A DNA stretch of 64,000 nt from Pseudoalteromonas haloplanktis ATCC 14393 (GTDB lineage Bacteria > Pseudomonadota > Gammaproteobacteria > Enterobacterales > Alteromonadaceae): the NCBI RefSeq assembly GCF_000238355.1, contig NZ_AHCA01000009.1, positions 62,001 through 126,000 on the forward strand. The letters run 5' to 3'. The notes under the pieces were generated by a model that made no database searches, had not been told where the DNA came from, and was given only the letters and a program-made list of their open reading frames with translations. A program made the position numbers and the translations under genes. Position 1 is the stretch's first letter; every line of letters begins with the position of its first letter. Shown here in pieces: positions 7,688-18,132 of the stretch.

Positions 7688-8920
7688 TTAAAACTCGCCT
7701 TGGAACCACTTAGTAATACGGTTCCACCAATTGTTATCGCCTTCAGGTTTCGATTTTTGTGCATTCATCGATTGCATTGTGCGGCCATACTGTAATAAGC
7801 CCACCGCCGTTGCATATGAAGGGTCATCTACATAATCAGTCAAACCAACCATCCCGATTGGTTTGCCTATTCTTACTGGCATCTGGAAAATGTCTTCTGC
7901 CACTTCCATCGCGCCAGCCATTTTAGCACTCCCGCCAGTTATGACGAGTCCTGCTGCAATTTGGTCTGCTAACCCTGAACGATGAATTTCTTCCATCGCC
8001 AGTTCAAATAACTCTCTAAAGCGTGGCTCAACCACCTCTGATAAGGTATGTCGCGACATTAATCGCGCAGGTCGCCCACCAACACTTGGTACTTCTATTG
8101 TCTCTTCGCTGCTGGCCATCTGGCTACTTGCACAGGCGTATTGTACCTTGAGTGATTCAGCATGTGATATCGGTGTGCGAAATATTTTTGCAATATCGCC
8201 CGTCACTTGATTACCCGCAACAGGGATAACCGCAGAGTGACGCAGCGCACCATTGATATAAATGGTGATATCCATTGTACCACCGCCAATATCAAGCACC
8301 GCTACACCAAGCTCTTTTTCATCATCAGTTAATACCGAGTAACACGACGCAAGGGCTGTAAAAATCAGTTGGTCAACTTCAAGACCACAGCGCTCTACAC
8401 ATTTTTCAATGTTTTTCGCCATATCATTTGAGCAAGTGATGATATGAGCACGGGCTTCCATTCGTACACCACTCATACCACGTGGGTTTTTAATCCCTTC
8501 TTGCATATCAATACTGTACTCTTGCGGCAACGCATGCAGCATTTTACGCTCAGCAGATACCGGCACTGAACGAGCAATATGAATCACATTTTCAATGTCT
8601 TCATCGGTAACTTCGGTGTTATTAATTGCCACCACACCACTTTCGTTTTGACATTGAATATGTTTACCGGAAATCCCCAGATACACAGAGCTGATACGGC
8701 AATCTGCCATAAGCTCTGCTTCATCGATTGCACGACGAATAGACTCAGACACTAAATTAAGGTCGTTTACGCCGCCTTTATCCATACCATGGGATACTTG
8801 ACTGCCAACCCCAACAATACTGAGCTTGTTATCTGCGGTGATTTCACCAACCGTGGCCACCACTTTTGAGGTGCCAACGTCTAATCCAATCACGAGGTTT
8901 CTTTCTGCTGACTTAGTCAT
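7688..8920 (-). CDS. ftsA: Cell division protein FtsA
   Basis: An actin-like ATPase that tethers FtsZ to the inner membrane and recruits late division proteins. Seen: phosphate-1 motif GLDVGTSKV at residues 13-21, phosphate-2 region AVLDIGGGTMD, the adenosine motif VITGGSAKMAG, and a C-terminal amphipathic helix NNWWNRITKWFQGEF that would insert in the membrane. The 410-residue length is typical. The start overlaps the ftsQ stop by ATGA, indicating translational coupling. Confidence 0.97.
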   Translation of the reverse strand: MTKSAERNLVIGLDVGTSKVVATVGEITADNKLSIVGVGSQVSHGMDKGGVNDLNLVSESIRRAIDEAELMADCRISSVYLGISGKHIQCQNESGVVAINNTEVTDEDIENVIHIARSVPVSAERKMLHALPQEYSIDMQEGIKNPRGMSGVRMEARAHIITCSNDMAKNIEKCVERCGLEVDQLIFTALASCYSVLTDDEKELGVAVLDIGGGTMDITIYINGALRHSAVIPVAGNQVTGDIAKIFRTPISHAESLKVQYACASSQMASSEETIEVPSVGGRPARLMSRHTLSEVVEPRFRELFELAMEEIHRSGLADQIAAGLVITGGSAKMAGAMEVAEDIFQMPVRIGKPIGMVGLTDYVDDPSYATAVGLLQYGRTMQSMNAQKSKPEGDNNWWNRITKWFQGEF

Positions 8921-9696
8921 GCCTTACTCTTATTTTGTAATTGCGCTTCTTCCAGGAGCTTCCAGCTCACTGCAAGGCCGGTATCATACCGTAAATCCAC
9001 TACATCTACTTGTGCATCTGCACGTTTTTCCATCCGCGGGTACACATCGATAAACCGTTGTACCCGTTTAGCTTTTTCTTTACGCCCTAGCTTAAGGCGA
9101 ATGCCGTTATCAAGCCACAGTTGCCATGAAAACCGCTCAGACAATGCAAGACTGGTTAACTTTAAATCGTTTACTTTGAGCATGTCATCAAATTGCTTGA
9201 AGGCAACCCATGCTTCTAACTCACTCCCTTCCGGGCCATAAAGCTGCGGCAGTTGTTCAACGAGTTTGTCGCTACTCGCTTCAAATACTTCACCGCTTTG
9301 GTTCAGCAATAAATCACTGTTCCAAATTGCCACCGCGTGGTGCTCCACTACGTACACTTGTAATGTGTCTGGCCATTGCTTACGTACCGATGCCGTGGCA
9401 ACCCAAGGCAGCGCTTGTACCAAATGCTGCACATGTTTAACGTCTAAATCAAAAAAACTCGATAAGTCGGCTTTTTTAATTGCCCCAATAATCGCTTTTT
9501 CATCAGTATATTGAGGTTTACCTAATACCGATAAATGCTTAATTTGGGCGTCTTTGTTCTCTACCAACCACTCCCTTACGCCGCTGGTAATTTGCACTAA
9601 GCTAAACACCACGACCAGAAAAAAGCTCACTCCAAAAATCAGCGACCAATTTAGTTGCTGTTTTAATTGCTGCGCTTTTTCCAAAAAGGGAGGCAT
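8917..9696 (-). CDS. ftsQ: Cell division protein FtsQ
   Basis: A bitopic inner-membrane divisome protein that links early and late division proteins through FtsB and FtsL. One membrane segment at about residues 17-38 (LIFGVSFFLVVVFSLVQI) is followed by a POTRA domain (IKHLSVLGKPQY...) and the FtsQ beta domain up to the C-terminus. At 259 residues it is of normal length. It lies between ddl (1 bp away) and ftsA (4-bp overlap). Confidence 0.94.
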   Translation of the reverse strand: MPPFLEKAQQLKQQLNWSLIFGVSFFLVVVFSLVQITSGVREWLVENKDAQIKHLSVLGKPQYTDEKAIIGAIKKADLSSFFDLDVKHVQHLVQALPWVATASVRKQWPDTLQVYVVEHHAVAIWNSDLLLNQSGEVFEASSDKLVEQLPQLYGPEGSELEAWVAFKQFDDMLKVNDLKLTSLALSERFSWQLWLDNGIRLKLGRKEKAKRVQRFIDVYPRMEKRADAQVDVVDLRYDTGLAVSWKLLEEAQLQNKSKA

Positions 9697-9697
9697 A

Positions 9698-10618
9698 TTA
9701 AAGCGTTTGCCCTAAAATGCGAACAACTAATTGCTCAAAGCTTGCGCCATTTGCTTTCGCTGCCATCGGCACTAACGATTTTTCAGTCATGCCTGGTACA
9801 GTATTCACTTCAAGTAAGTAAAAGTTGCCCTCAGCATCTTGCATTGCATCAACACGTCCCCAACCACTGGCGCCTACTAAATCAAACGCCTGTAACGCCA
9901 TTGTTTGCAGCTTTTGCGTGTCACTTGCTGATAAATCAGCAGGGCAATGGTATTGCGTAGTATTTGATTGATATTTAGCTTGGTAATCATAAAAGCCATT
10001 CGGGGTGGTCATTTCAATTACAGGTTGTACATCATCACCTAAAATAGCCACGGTAAATTCACGGCCAGTTATCCATTGCTCAACTAATACTTGGCTATCA
10101 AATTTAAATGCAGCAGCCAGTGCTGCATCAAGCTCCTGCGCATTATTTGCCTGCGCCATGCCGATGCTAGAGCCTTCATGTGACGGTTTAACCATTACTT
10201 TTTTAAGCTCAGCCATAATAGCGTTAGCATCAAAACCACGTTTGTTATCCACAACAGCATATGGTGCGGTACTTAACCCTGCTGATTTAAATAAATGCTT
10301 ACAACGAACTTTATCCATCGCTAACGCTGAACCTAATACGTTACTGCCGGTATAAGGGATGCCCATAAATTCAAGTGCGCCTTGAATGGTACCGTCTTCC
10401 CCCCCGCGGCCATGCAAAGCAATAAACACACGTTCGATAGCTAATTCTTTTAATTGCCATAAAGGTTGTTCTTTTGGATCAAACGCAATGGCATCAACAC
10501 CTGCATTTTGTAATGCGTTCAAGACAGCTTGACCTGATTTTAGTGAGACTTCGCGCTCAGCGGAGTTACCACCAAGCAACACGGCCACTTTGCCAAATTG
10601 TGTGTTTAATTGCGTCAT
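9698..10618 (-). CDS. ddl: D-alanine--D-alanine ligase
   Basis: Makes the D-Ala-D-Ala dipeptide that MurF adds to the peptidoglycan precursor. An ATP-grasp enzyme of 306 residues. Seen: [14 protein letters not shown] near the N-terminus, [35 protein letters not shown], and the C-terminal metal/substrate motif [15 protein letters not shown]. It overlaps the murC stop by ATGA. Ddl of the DdlB type is usual in this cluster position. Confidence 0.96.
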   Translation of the reverse strand: MTQLNTQFGKVAVLLGGNSAEREVSLKSGQAVLNALQNAGVDAIAFDPKEQPLWQLKELAIERVFIALHGRGGEDGTIQGALEFMGIPYTGSNVLGSALAMDKVRCKHLFKSAGLSTAPYAVVDNKRGFDANAIMAELKKVMVKPSHEGSSIGMAQANNAQELDAALAAAFKFDSQVLVEQWITGREFTVAILGDDVQPVIEMTTPNGFYDYQAKYQSNTTQYHCPADLSASDTQKLQTMALQAFDLVGASGWGRVDAMQDAEGNFYLLEVNTVPGMTEKSLVPMAAKANGASFEQLVVRILGQTL

Positions 10619-12063
10619 ACCTTTACCTGCTTAAGTTTCTCAATCGATAGCGATGTCGCTGCGAGTACTTTTACTAATTGACCTATATTACCAGCGCCTT
10701 GGGTTATAACTAAATCATTATCTTGTAATGTATCTGCTAAAACACCTGCAAGCTCTGAGCTGCTGGCAACATGCAGAGGCTCTTTACCACGTTGACGCAA
10801 AGTGCGGCATAAGCTCTTACTATCAGCCCCCACAATTGGCTCTTCACCAGCACTGTAAACATCTAACAATAATAACTGGTCAACATCAGCAAGTACTTTT
10901 ACAAAGTCTTCATACAAATCACGAGTACGCGTAAAACGATGCGGTTGATAAATCATCACTAAACGTTTATCAGGCCAGCCTTGGCGAATTGCCGCGATTG
11001 TTACCGCAACTTCTGAAGGGTGGTGACCATAATCATCCACTAGCATCACTTTGCCGCGCTCGTTTTCAAAGTCGCCATAATGCTGAAAACGACGACCAAT
11101 GCCTTCAAACTTCTGCAATGCTTCTAAAATTGCATGGTCAGCAATTTTTTGATCTTTGGCCACAGCAATCGCTGCAGTGGCGTTCAATGCATTGTGCTTA
11201 CCTGGCATATTTAAATGCACAGTTAACTCATCACCTTGCTTGCTACGCACTTTAAACTGGCTCGTATTTGCGGTTTGGCTAAAGTCAGTCATGCGATAAT
11301 CGGCGTCACTTGACTCTCCGTAAGTGATCACCGGACGTGCAAAACGTGGAATAAGCTCAGCCGCCACTTCAGAGTCAATACACACCACAGCAAGGCCATA
11401 AAACGGTAGGTTATGAATGAAGTCTACATACGTGTCTTTCATTTTTTCTAAACTACCGCCGTAAGTATCCATGTGATCTTCTTCAATATTAGTGATCACC
11501 GATACCATAGGTTGTAAATGTAAAAATGACGCATCACTCTCATCCGCTTCAGCAATTAAAAAATCACTTTTACCCACCTTAGCATTACTACCAGCACTAT
11601 TAAGTAAACCACCTATAATAAAGGTTGGATCAAGCCCTGCTTGAGCATAAATACTGGCAATTAAACTGGTTGTTGTGGTTTTACCGTGAGTGCCAGCAAT
11701 GGCAATACCATGGCGAAAACGCATTAACTCGGCCAGCATTTCAGCGCGGCGAACCACAGGGATACGTGCAGCTTTTGCTGCAATAATCTCAGGGTTAGAT
11801 TCATCAATCGCACTTGATACCACTACAACGCTGGCATCTTTTACATTACTTTGATGATGACCAATAAACACTTCAGCACCGGCTTGGATCAAACGTTCGG
11901 TCATTGCACTGTGCGCAATATCAGACCCAGTAATACGGTATCCTTCAAAAGCGAGTACTTCGGCAATACCACCCATACCCGCACCACCAATGCCAATAAA
12001 GTGAATGGTGTTAATACGGCGCATTGCCGGGCGAGTACTTTTTTCTGTTGACGTTTCTTTCAC
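10615..12063 (-). CDS. murC: UDP-N-acetylmuramate--L-alanine ligase MurC
   Basis: Adds L-Ala, the first residue of the stem peptide. Seen: the Rossmann-type [12 protein letters not shown] near residues 22-33 that binds UDP-MurNAc, the ATP loop GTHGKTTT near residue 125, the ligase motif NIEEDHMD, and [10 protein letters not shown]. The start is a GTG directly after the murG TAA stop. A later ATG (MRRINT) is possible but would remove a short N-terminal extension that homologues also have. Length 482, usual for MurC. Confidence 0.96.
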   Translation of the reverse strand: MKETSTEKSTRPAMRRINTIHFIGIGGAGMGGIAEVLAFEGYRITGSDIAHSAMTERLIQAGAEVFIGHHQSNVKDASVVVVSSAIDESNPEIIAAKAARIPVVRRAEMLAELMRFRHGIAIAGTHGKTTTTSLIASIYAQAGLDPTFIIGGLLNSAGSNAKVGKSDFLIAEADESDASFLHLQPMVSVITNIEEDHMDTYGGSLEKMKDTYVDFIHNLPFYGLAVVCIDSEVAAELIPRFARPVITYGESSDADYRMTDFSQTANTSQFKVRSKQGDELTVHLNMPGKHNALNATAAIAVAKDQKIADHAILEALQKFEGIGRRFQHYGDFENERGKVMLVDDYGHHPSEVAVTIAAIRQGWPDKRLVMIYQPHRFTRTRDLYEDFVKVLADVDQLLLLDVYSAGEEPIVGADSKSLCRTLRQRGKEPLHVASSSELAGVLADTLQDNDLVITQGAGNIGQLVKVLAATSLSIEKLKQVKV

Positions 12064-13173
12064 TTAATAATCTCTTTTTTCTGTAACGTGCTGTGCAGGC
12101 AGAGCAACACCGGCCGCATCCATACAATGCCATGCAACATTTGCGGTAGCATCGAGTGTCGCCAACTGTTTTGCATTACCAGCAAGTTCACTAATTAATT
12201 CTGGTTCGGCTAAATATGGGCGCAATAGTTCAACAATGTTTTGTTCGTTAAACTGCCCCTGCGGCATTAATAATGCTGCTTTGCCATCGACTAAAAATTT
12301 TGCATTGGCGGTTTGATGATCGTCCACTGCATGCGGAAACGGCACAAATACCGCCATTTTGCCAGCAGCGGCAATTTCACTGACAGTTAAAGCGCCAGCG
12401 CGGCAAACCACTATATCAGCCCAACTGTATGCGGTATCCATATCATCAATAAACTCTGCCACTTTTGCTTGCTCAACACTAAAACCTTGTTGCTGATATG
12501 CCTGTGTTACCGAGCCAAGCTGCCCTTTGCCTGTTTGATGCCAAACATTTAGTTGAAAGTCATCATTCAGTTGCTTAAATGCCACTGGTAATGTTTGATT
12601 TAGTACTTGTGCCCCTAATGAACCACCAACAACTAGAATATTAACCGGCGTTGATGCGGTGCGCGTTGTTACACTTGCCACACTGGCTCGCACTGGATTA
12701 CCAACAACTTCACTGTGACCTGCAGCAAAAGCTTGCGGAAATGCAGCTAAAACTTTATTAGCAAACTTAGCGAGGTATTTATTACTCATACCAGCCACTG
12801 CATTTTGTTCATGGATCACCAATGGAATACCTAAGCTTTTTGCAGCCATGCCGGTTGGCCCTGTCACATAGCCGCCCATCGCAAGCACAACATCAGGGCG
12901 TTGCTTTTTCAATACTTTACGCGCTTGCAATATGGCATTAATAACCATAAATGGGGCTTTTATTAAACGTGCAAGGCCATTTCCTCGCACGCCTTTGACA
13001 TTAATAAAATCAATATCAATACCGTGTTTGGGTACCACTTGGGCTTCCATTCGGTCGGCCGTGCCAATCCAACTAACCTGCCAACCTTGTTGTTTTAAGT
13101 GATCCGCCACCGCAATACCAGGAAAGATATGCCCCCCCGTGCCACCAGCAACAACGACTAATTTTTTACTCAT
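12064..13173 (-). CDS. murG: Lipid II glycosyltransferase MurG
   Basis: Transfers GlcNAc from UDP-GlcNAc to lipid I on the cytoplasmic face of the inner membrane, giving lipid II. Seen: the glycine-rich loop AGGTGGHIFPG at residues 9-19, a second G loop around VVGGSLGAQVLN, VCRAGALTVSEIAAAG and PFPHAVDDHQTAN of the GT-B donor site. Length 369, slightly longer than E. coli. Its start overlaps the ftsW stop by ATGA. Confidence 0.96.
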   Translation of the reverse strand: MSKKLVVVAGGTGGHIFPGIAVADHLKQQGWQVSWIGTADRMEAQVVPKHGIDIDFINVKGVRGNGLARLIKAPFMVINAILQARKVLKKQRPDVVLAMGGYVTGPTGMAAKSLGIPLVIHEQNAVAGMSNKYLAKFANKVLAAFPQAFAAGHSEVVGNPVRASVASVTTRTASTPVNILVVGGSLGAQVLNQTLPVAFKQLNDDFQLNVWHQTGKGQLGSVTQAYQQQGFSVEQAKVAEFIDDMDTAYSWADIVVCRAGALTVSEIAAAGKMAVFVPFPHAVDDHQTANAKFLVDGKAALLMPQGQFNEQNIVELLRPYLAEPELISELAGNAKQLATLDATANVAWHCMDAAGVALPAQHVTEKRDY

Positions 13174-14345
13174 CGCTTACCTCCGCGAGATGTTGCTTGT
13201 TTTGTGGCCATTTTGGTTTCAAAGTCCACTCGTAATAAAATAGCTGCCGCTATGGTCATGATAAGTAAGCTAGAGCCACCATAAGACACAAACGGTAAAG
13301 TTAGGCCTTTGGTTGGTAAAATACCGGCACTTGCGCCCACATTCACCATGGTTTGAAACGCAAACCAAATACCTATTGCGAATGCAAAATAGCCTTCATA
13401 TTCTTTGCCGCACTTTAATGCTTGTTGACCGATTAATAAGGCTCTAAATACAAAGGTTCCAAATACCATCAAAATACTGACAATACCGATAAAACCTAGC
13501 TCTTCACCGATCACGGCAAAAATAAAATCATTATGAGCTTCTGGTAAATACTGTAATTTTTGTACACTATTACCTAAGCCTTGACCAAACCAGCCACCTT
13601 GGCTATAGGCCATTAATGACTGTACTAACTGGTAGCCTTTTCCAAATGGATCATCCCATGGTTCTAAAAAGCCTACCACTCGCGCCATGCGATACGGTTC
13701 AATAATGATCAGTAAAACCACTAAGCCAATGCCGGTTAAGATCAATACAAAAAACTGCCACAATTTCGCGCCAGCTAAGAACAATAACCCGACTGTAGTT
13801 ACAAACATCACCACCACAGTCCCTAAATCGGGTTGTAGTAAAATTAATGCCGCGTACACTGCAAATACAGCAATAGGCTTAGCAAAACCTTTTATGTTCT
13901 CTTGTACTTCTTCGCGTTTACGTACCAAATAACCAGCGATATAACTGAAAAAATATAACTTTGCGGCTTCAGCAACTTGAAAGCCTATCGGACCTATTGG
14001 GATCCAGCGCTTTGCACCATTCACTTCACGGCCAACAATCAACACAATGATCAACAACACCATGCCAAGCAGTAACAAATAAGGGTTGGAGCGCTTCCAC
14101 CAGTCCATCGGCACACAGCAGGTGATCCAAAACAATACAAAACCAATCGCTAAAAACATGCTGTGGCGGATAATAATATGATACGGATTATCAAACAGAC
14201 GATCTGCGGTGGGCATTGAGGCACTCGTCACCATCACAAATCCCAAACCTATGAGCATAATCACACAGTACAGCAGAGGTACATCGAACAGCTGCGCCGA
14301 TGGCTTTGGAGTCAAAGAGTCACGAATATCAGCAAACGCGATCAT
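13170..14345 (-). CDS. ftsW: Septal peptidoglycan glycosyltransferase FtsW (SEDS)
   Basis: A polytopic SEDS protein that polymerises glycan strands at the septum together with FtsI. About ten membrane segments are visible, with the SEDS signatures GREVNGAKRWI and ILPTKGLTLPFVSYGGSSL, and the EAHNDFIFAVIGEELG loop with a family-conserved acidic residue. I place the start at the ATG (14345) that overlaps the murD stop as ATGA and has GGAGG five bases upstream, rather than seven codons earlier. Length then is 391. Confidence 0.95.
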   Translation of the reverse strand: MIAFADIRDSLTPKPSAQLFDVPLLYCVIMLIGLGFVMVTSASMPTADRLFDNPYHIIIRHSMFLAIGFVLFWITCCVPMDWWKRSNPYLLLLGMVLLIIVLIVGREVNGAKRWIPIGPIGFQVAEAAKLYFFSYIAGYLVRKREEVQENIKGFAKPIAVFAVYAALILLQPDLGTVVVMFVTTVGLLFLAGAKLWQFFVLILTGIGLVVLLIIIEPYRMARVVGFLEPWDDPFGKGYQLVQSLMAYSQGGWFGQGLGNSVQKLQYLPEAHNDFIFAVIGEELGFIGIVSILMVFGTFVFRALLIGQQALKCGKEYEGYFAFAIGIWFAFQTMVNVGASAGILPTKGLTLPFVSYGGSSLLIMTIAAAILLRVDFETKMATKQATSRGGKR

Positions 14346-15667
14346 AGCGCCTCCGCTAAAACACATTGGCTAAAGTGATCGCCACGTTGCATGTAATTGT
14401 TATACATATCGATGCTGGCACAAGCAGGAGCAAGCAAAACAATATCACCCACTGTCGCTAGCTGCTTAGCAAGCGCAACAGCTTGTTCCATATTTGTTGT
14501 TAGGTGACCTTTATCAGTTAATGCAACTAAGGCTTTAGCATCTTTACCGAAACAAATTAACGCTTTAACTTGTTGCTGTAAATACGGTTTTAAACTATCA
14601 AGATCTGCACCTTTAGCATCACCACCGGCAATAACCACCAGTTGCTTAGCTTGATCTGCCAAGCTTTCTATTGCCGCAATAGTCGCGCCAACGTTAGTGG
14701 CTTTAGAGTCATTAAAATATTTAACGCCCGCTTGTTCTGCAACAAACTGGCAACGATGAGCTAACCCTGTAAATTCACCAAATGCCTGTGCATATTGCTG
14801 TGGTGTAATATCAAATGGGCTGAGTAAAGCCATAACCGCTAATGCATTGAGCTGATTATGACGACCCACCACCGCTAAACTGCTCACAGGCAACAAAGGC
14901 GCATTTTGATAACTAAAGTACTGAACACCTTGATAAGTCATCAGGCAATAATCGCCAGTGTCTATCCCAAAGCTCAATTGCGGCATAACCTGCGTATGGG
15001 TTGCGCTATCGCTGCTGTTGATCACAGCAAGAGCCGCATTACTATAAATTGTTTGTTTTGACTCTATGTATGCTTGATAACTGGCATAGCGGTCTAGGTG
15101 ATCTTCTGAAACATTCAATACCGTTGCGCTAATCGGCTTTAAACTGTATGTGGTATCGAGTTGAAAACTCGACAACTCGAGTACATACACATCAAAATCA
15201 TCGCTTAATAAGTCCAACGCTGCGGTGCCAATATTGCCACCAAGGCCAACTTTATAACCGGCGCTTTTTAGCACTTCGTACGCAAGTGTCACCACCGTTG
15301 ATTTACCATTAGAACCAGTGACAGCAACTACAGGCTTATCTGTTAAGCGCGCAAACAATTCAATATCACCCAATATTTCCACACCCGCTTGTATCGCTTG
15401 TGCAACAGCAGGAAGGGTCAAACTTAGGCCTGGGCTGATGATGATCATATCTGCACTATCAAGCTTTGCCTTTGCTAGATCACCAAAATGAGTATTTAAA
15501 TTTGGCGCATGCTGTTGCAGCCAGTCACTTCCCGGTGGCGATTGGCGACTATCAACTACATTCGGTGTTAAACCTTGCGACAATAAAAAACGCACAATGC
15601 CCAGACCGGTTACACCGAGTCCGAGCACTGTTACTTGTTTGTTTTTTATCTCGTTTAAATACGTCAT
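14342..15667 (-). CDS. murD: UDP-MurNAc-L-Ala--D-glutamate ligase MurD
   Basis: Adds D-Glu to the stem peptide. Seen: the N-terminal GLGVTGLGIVRFL UDP-binding loop, ATP loop VTGSNGKST near residue 116, NVSEDHLDRY, HRCQFV, and YFNDSKATNVGAT of the central and C-terminal domains. Length 441. The ATG lies immediately after the mraY stop. Confidence 0.96.
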   Translation of the reverse strand: MTYLNEIKNKQVTVLGLGVTGLGIVRFLLSQGLTPNVVDSRQSPPGSDWLQQHAPNLNTHFGDLAKAKLDSADMIIISPGLSLTLPAVAQAIQAGVEILGDIELFARLTDKPVVAVTGSNGKSTVVTLAYEVLKSAGYKVGLGGNIGTAALDLLSDDFDVYVLELSSFQLDTTYSLKPISATVLNVSEDHLDRYASYQAYIESKQTIYSNAALAVINSSDSATHTQVMPQLSFGIDTGDYCLMTYQGVQYFSYQNAPLLPVSSLAVVGRHNQLNALAVMALLSPFDITPQQYAQAFGEFTGLAHRCQFVAEQAGVKYFNDSKATNVGATIAAIESLADQAKQLVVIAGGDAKGADLDSLKPYLQQQVKALICFGKDAKALVALTDKGHLTTNMEQAVALAKQLATVGDIVLLAPACASIDMYNNYMQRGDHFSQCVLAEAL

Positions 15668-16750
15668 TTACCTGATCTTTAATGTCACGAGGCCAGCCAG
15701 TACTAGCACGATTGATATAATCCAAAACCGAACAATAACACGTGGTTCTGGCCAACCCTTTAATTCGTAGTGATGGTGAATAGGCGCCATTCGAAAAATG
15801 CGCTGGCCGCGTAATTTATACGAGCCGACTTGTAAAATCACCGATAACGCTTCCATCACAAACACGCCCCCCATAATAATGAGTATCAATTCTTGGCGTA
15901 CCAATACCGCAATAATTCCTAGTGCACCACCAAGTGCTAATGAACCTACATCCCCCATAAATACTTGTGCCGGATAGGTGTTGAACCATAAAAAGCCTAG
16001 GCCTGCACCGACAATGGCAGTACATACCACAACTAACTCACTAGCCAGCGGTAAATGTGGAATATGTAAGTAAGCCGAAAAATTTACGTTACCGGTTAAA
16101 TACGCAATAATCGCCAGTGCTGCCGCCACTAAAATAGTTGGTACAATAGCTAAGCCATCAAGGCCATCAGTGAGGTTTACAGCATTTGAAGTACCCACCA
16201 CCACAAAGTAAGTCATTACTATGTAAAATAAGCCTAATTGCGGTAACACATCTTTAAAAAATGGCACAACGAGTGAGGTTTCATTTGCATGGTTCGCACT
16301 AAAAAACAATGCACACGCCACCACGAGTGCGATCACTGATTGCCAAAAATATTTCCACTTAGCGATAAGTCCTTTAGGATCTTTGCGGATCACTTTACGG
16401 TAATCATCAACAAAGCCAACAATACCCAACGAGCCGATCACAAACAGTGTTGCCCACACGTATTTATTGCTCAGATCAGCCCATAGTAGTGAGCTTGTAA
16501 AAATAGACGCTAAGATTAATAAGCCCCCCATGGTTGGAGTGCCTTTTTTCGATAAATGAGATTCGGGCCCATCATTACGAACTACTTGGCCTATTTGCAT
16601 TCTTTGCAACGCGCGGATCAATTTAGGACCAAAATATAAAGAAATTAATAATGCCGTTAAAATGCCAAATACTGCGCGCACCGTAAGGTACGAAAACACA
16701 TTAAAGGCACTGTAATATTGAGTTAGGTATTCTGCCAGCCAAACTAACAT
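15668..16750 (-). CDS. mraY: Phospho-MurNAc-pentapeptide translocase MraY
   Basis: Inner-membrane enzyme that transfers phospho-MurNAc-pentapeptide to undecaprenyl phosphate, giving lipid I. Ten membrane segments, the GTPTMGG motif near residue 70, the catalytic-site VDDYRK (about 115) and [10 protein letters not shown] (about 190), and [11 protein letters not shown] near the C-terminus. Length 360, equal to E. coli. Its ATG overlaps the murF stop (ATGTTAG). Confidence 0.97.
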   Translation of the reverse strand: MLVWLAEYLTQYYSAFNVFSYLTVRAVFGILTALLISLYFGPKLIRALQRMQIGQVVRNDGPESHLSKKGTPTMGGLLILASIFTSSLLWADLSNKYVWATLFVIGSLGIVGFVDDYRKVIRKDPKGLIAKWKYFWQSVIALVVACALFFSANHANETSLVVPFFKDVLPQLGLFYIVMTYFVVVGTSNAVNLTDGLDGLAIVPTILVAAALAIIAYLTGNVNFSAYLHIPHLPLASELVVVCTAIVGAGLGFLWFNTYPAQVFMGDVGSLALGGALGIIAVLVRQELILIIMGGVFVMEALSVILQVGSYKLRGQRIFRMAPIHHHYELKGWPEPRVIVRFWIISIVLVLAGLVTLKIR

Positions 16751-18132
16751 TGAGATACTCCATTGCGGCCAACTTGCTGGCTGTTAACTAAATCTTGTAC
16801 TAATAATTCCATGCGAGAGCTACGTGATCCCTTCACGACGATAGTGGTGTTTTGTGTTGAATCAGCCAACTCTGCCCGCAACTGTTGCAATAGCTGTTCA
16901 CGGCTCGAAAAATGCCGCTGTGGTTGAGCAAATTCATCACTGGCATATTGGCTCAATACACCTAAACTATACAGCTCATCGATACCTTGTTGTTTGGCAT
17001 ATAAACCAACTTGTTGGTGATAAAGCGCAGCTTCCTTGCCAAGTTCGCCCATATCACCTAAGACCAAAACACGCTTACCTGCTAGGTCACGTAATAGGTC
17101 GATTGCAGCCTTAACTGATTGCACATTAGCGTTATAGGTGTCGTCAATCACGGTTAGGGTGTCAGTAACAGGAATTATGTTTACTCGGCCTTTAACTTCA
17201 GCCATATTTGCGAGCGCTTTAGCGATCGCCTCAAGTGACACACCAAACTCACTGGTTAGTGCCGCAGCAATTAATGCATTAGTCACATTATGACGACCAG
17301 GCAGTGCAAGCGTTACTGGCACACGTTGCTGCGCAGTGCAGAAGAAAAAAGACGCGTGTGCTTGTGCATCTAAGCTGATATCTTCAGCCCAAATGTCCAG
17401 CTGTTCAGTGCTTGATAAACATTTAATTTTACGCCCTGCAAGCTTATTCAACCAACCATCGCTAAATTCACTGTCACAGTTAACAATTGCAGTACCATGC
17501 TCTTTTAAGCCGTCGTAAATTTCACTTTTAGCAGTGGCTACGCCTTCAAGCGAGCCAAAGCCTTCAATATGCGCTGCTGCAACATTACATACTACAGCTA
17601 CATCAGGTTTGGTCATGGCAACAGTGTATGCAATCTCACCAATATGATTCGCACCAAGTTCAATAACGGCATACTTATGCTGAGGTTCAAGGCGAAGCAA
17701 GGTCAATGGCACACCAATGTCGTTATTAAAGTTGCCATTCGTTGCTAACACCTCACCATGTGCGGCTAAAATAGCGGCACACATTTCTTTTACCGTGGTT
17801 TTACCGACACTTCCAGTGATCGCGATAGTTTGCGGAGCAACACTTGCCATTACCGCTGCACCAATGTCGCCTAGTGCAATACGTGTATCTGCCACTAAAA
17901 ATTGGGGAATATCAACGGCAACTTTATGACTAACGATGGCAGCTATTGCGCCTTTGTCTTTCGCTTGTTGTACAAATTTATGGCCGTCGAAATTAGAGCC
18001 TTGTAACGCTAAAAACACCTCTCCCGCGCAAACTGTGCGAGTGTCCGTATTAATATTAATTACGGGTTGATTATCACCTTGATAATCGCTTGCTAGCACA
18101 TTTGCCAGCCAATCAAAATCCATAGGGATCAT
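16744..18132 (-). CDS. murF: UDP-MurNAc-tripeptide--D-Ala-D-Ala ligase MurF
   Basis: Adds D-Ala-D-Ala to complete the UDP-MurNAc-pentapeptide. Seen: [17 protein letters not shown]-terminal domain, ATP loop [32 protein letters not shown] and VLGDMGELG. The start is the ATG that overlaps the murE stop as ATGA. An in-frame extension of 28 codons further upstream lies inside murE and has a non-family sequence, so I reject it. Length 462. Confidence 0.96.
   Translation of the reverse strand: MIPMDFDWLANVLASDYQGDNQPVININTDTRTVCAGEVFLALQGSNFDGHKFVQQAKDKGAIAAIVSHKVAVDIPQFLVADTRIALGDIGAAVMASVAPQTIAITGSVGKTTVKEMCAAILAAHGEVLATNGNFNNDIGVPLTLLRLEPQHKYAVIELGANHIGEIAYTVAMTKPDVAVVCNVAAAHIEGFGSLEGVATAKSEIYDGLKEHGTAIVNCDSEFSDGWLNKLAGRKIKCLSSTEQLDIWAEDISLDAQAHASFFFCTAQQRVPVTLALPGRHNVTNALIAAALTSEFGVSLEAIAKALANMAEVKGRVNIIPVTDTLTVIDDTYNANVQSVKAAIDLLRDLAGKRVLVLGDMGELGKEAALYHQQVGLYAKQQGIDELYSLGVLSQYASDEFAQPQRHFSSREQLLQQLRAELADSTQNTTIVVKGSRSSRMELLVQDLVNSQQVGRNGVSQC

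Noticed and set aside
6525..7691. 388-codon plus-strand ORF
   Set aside because: Exactly antisense to ftsZ; its length comes from biased codon use of the highly expressed gene. The same holds for other long antisense frames over mur/fts genes.
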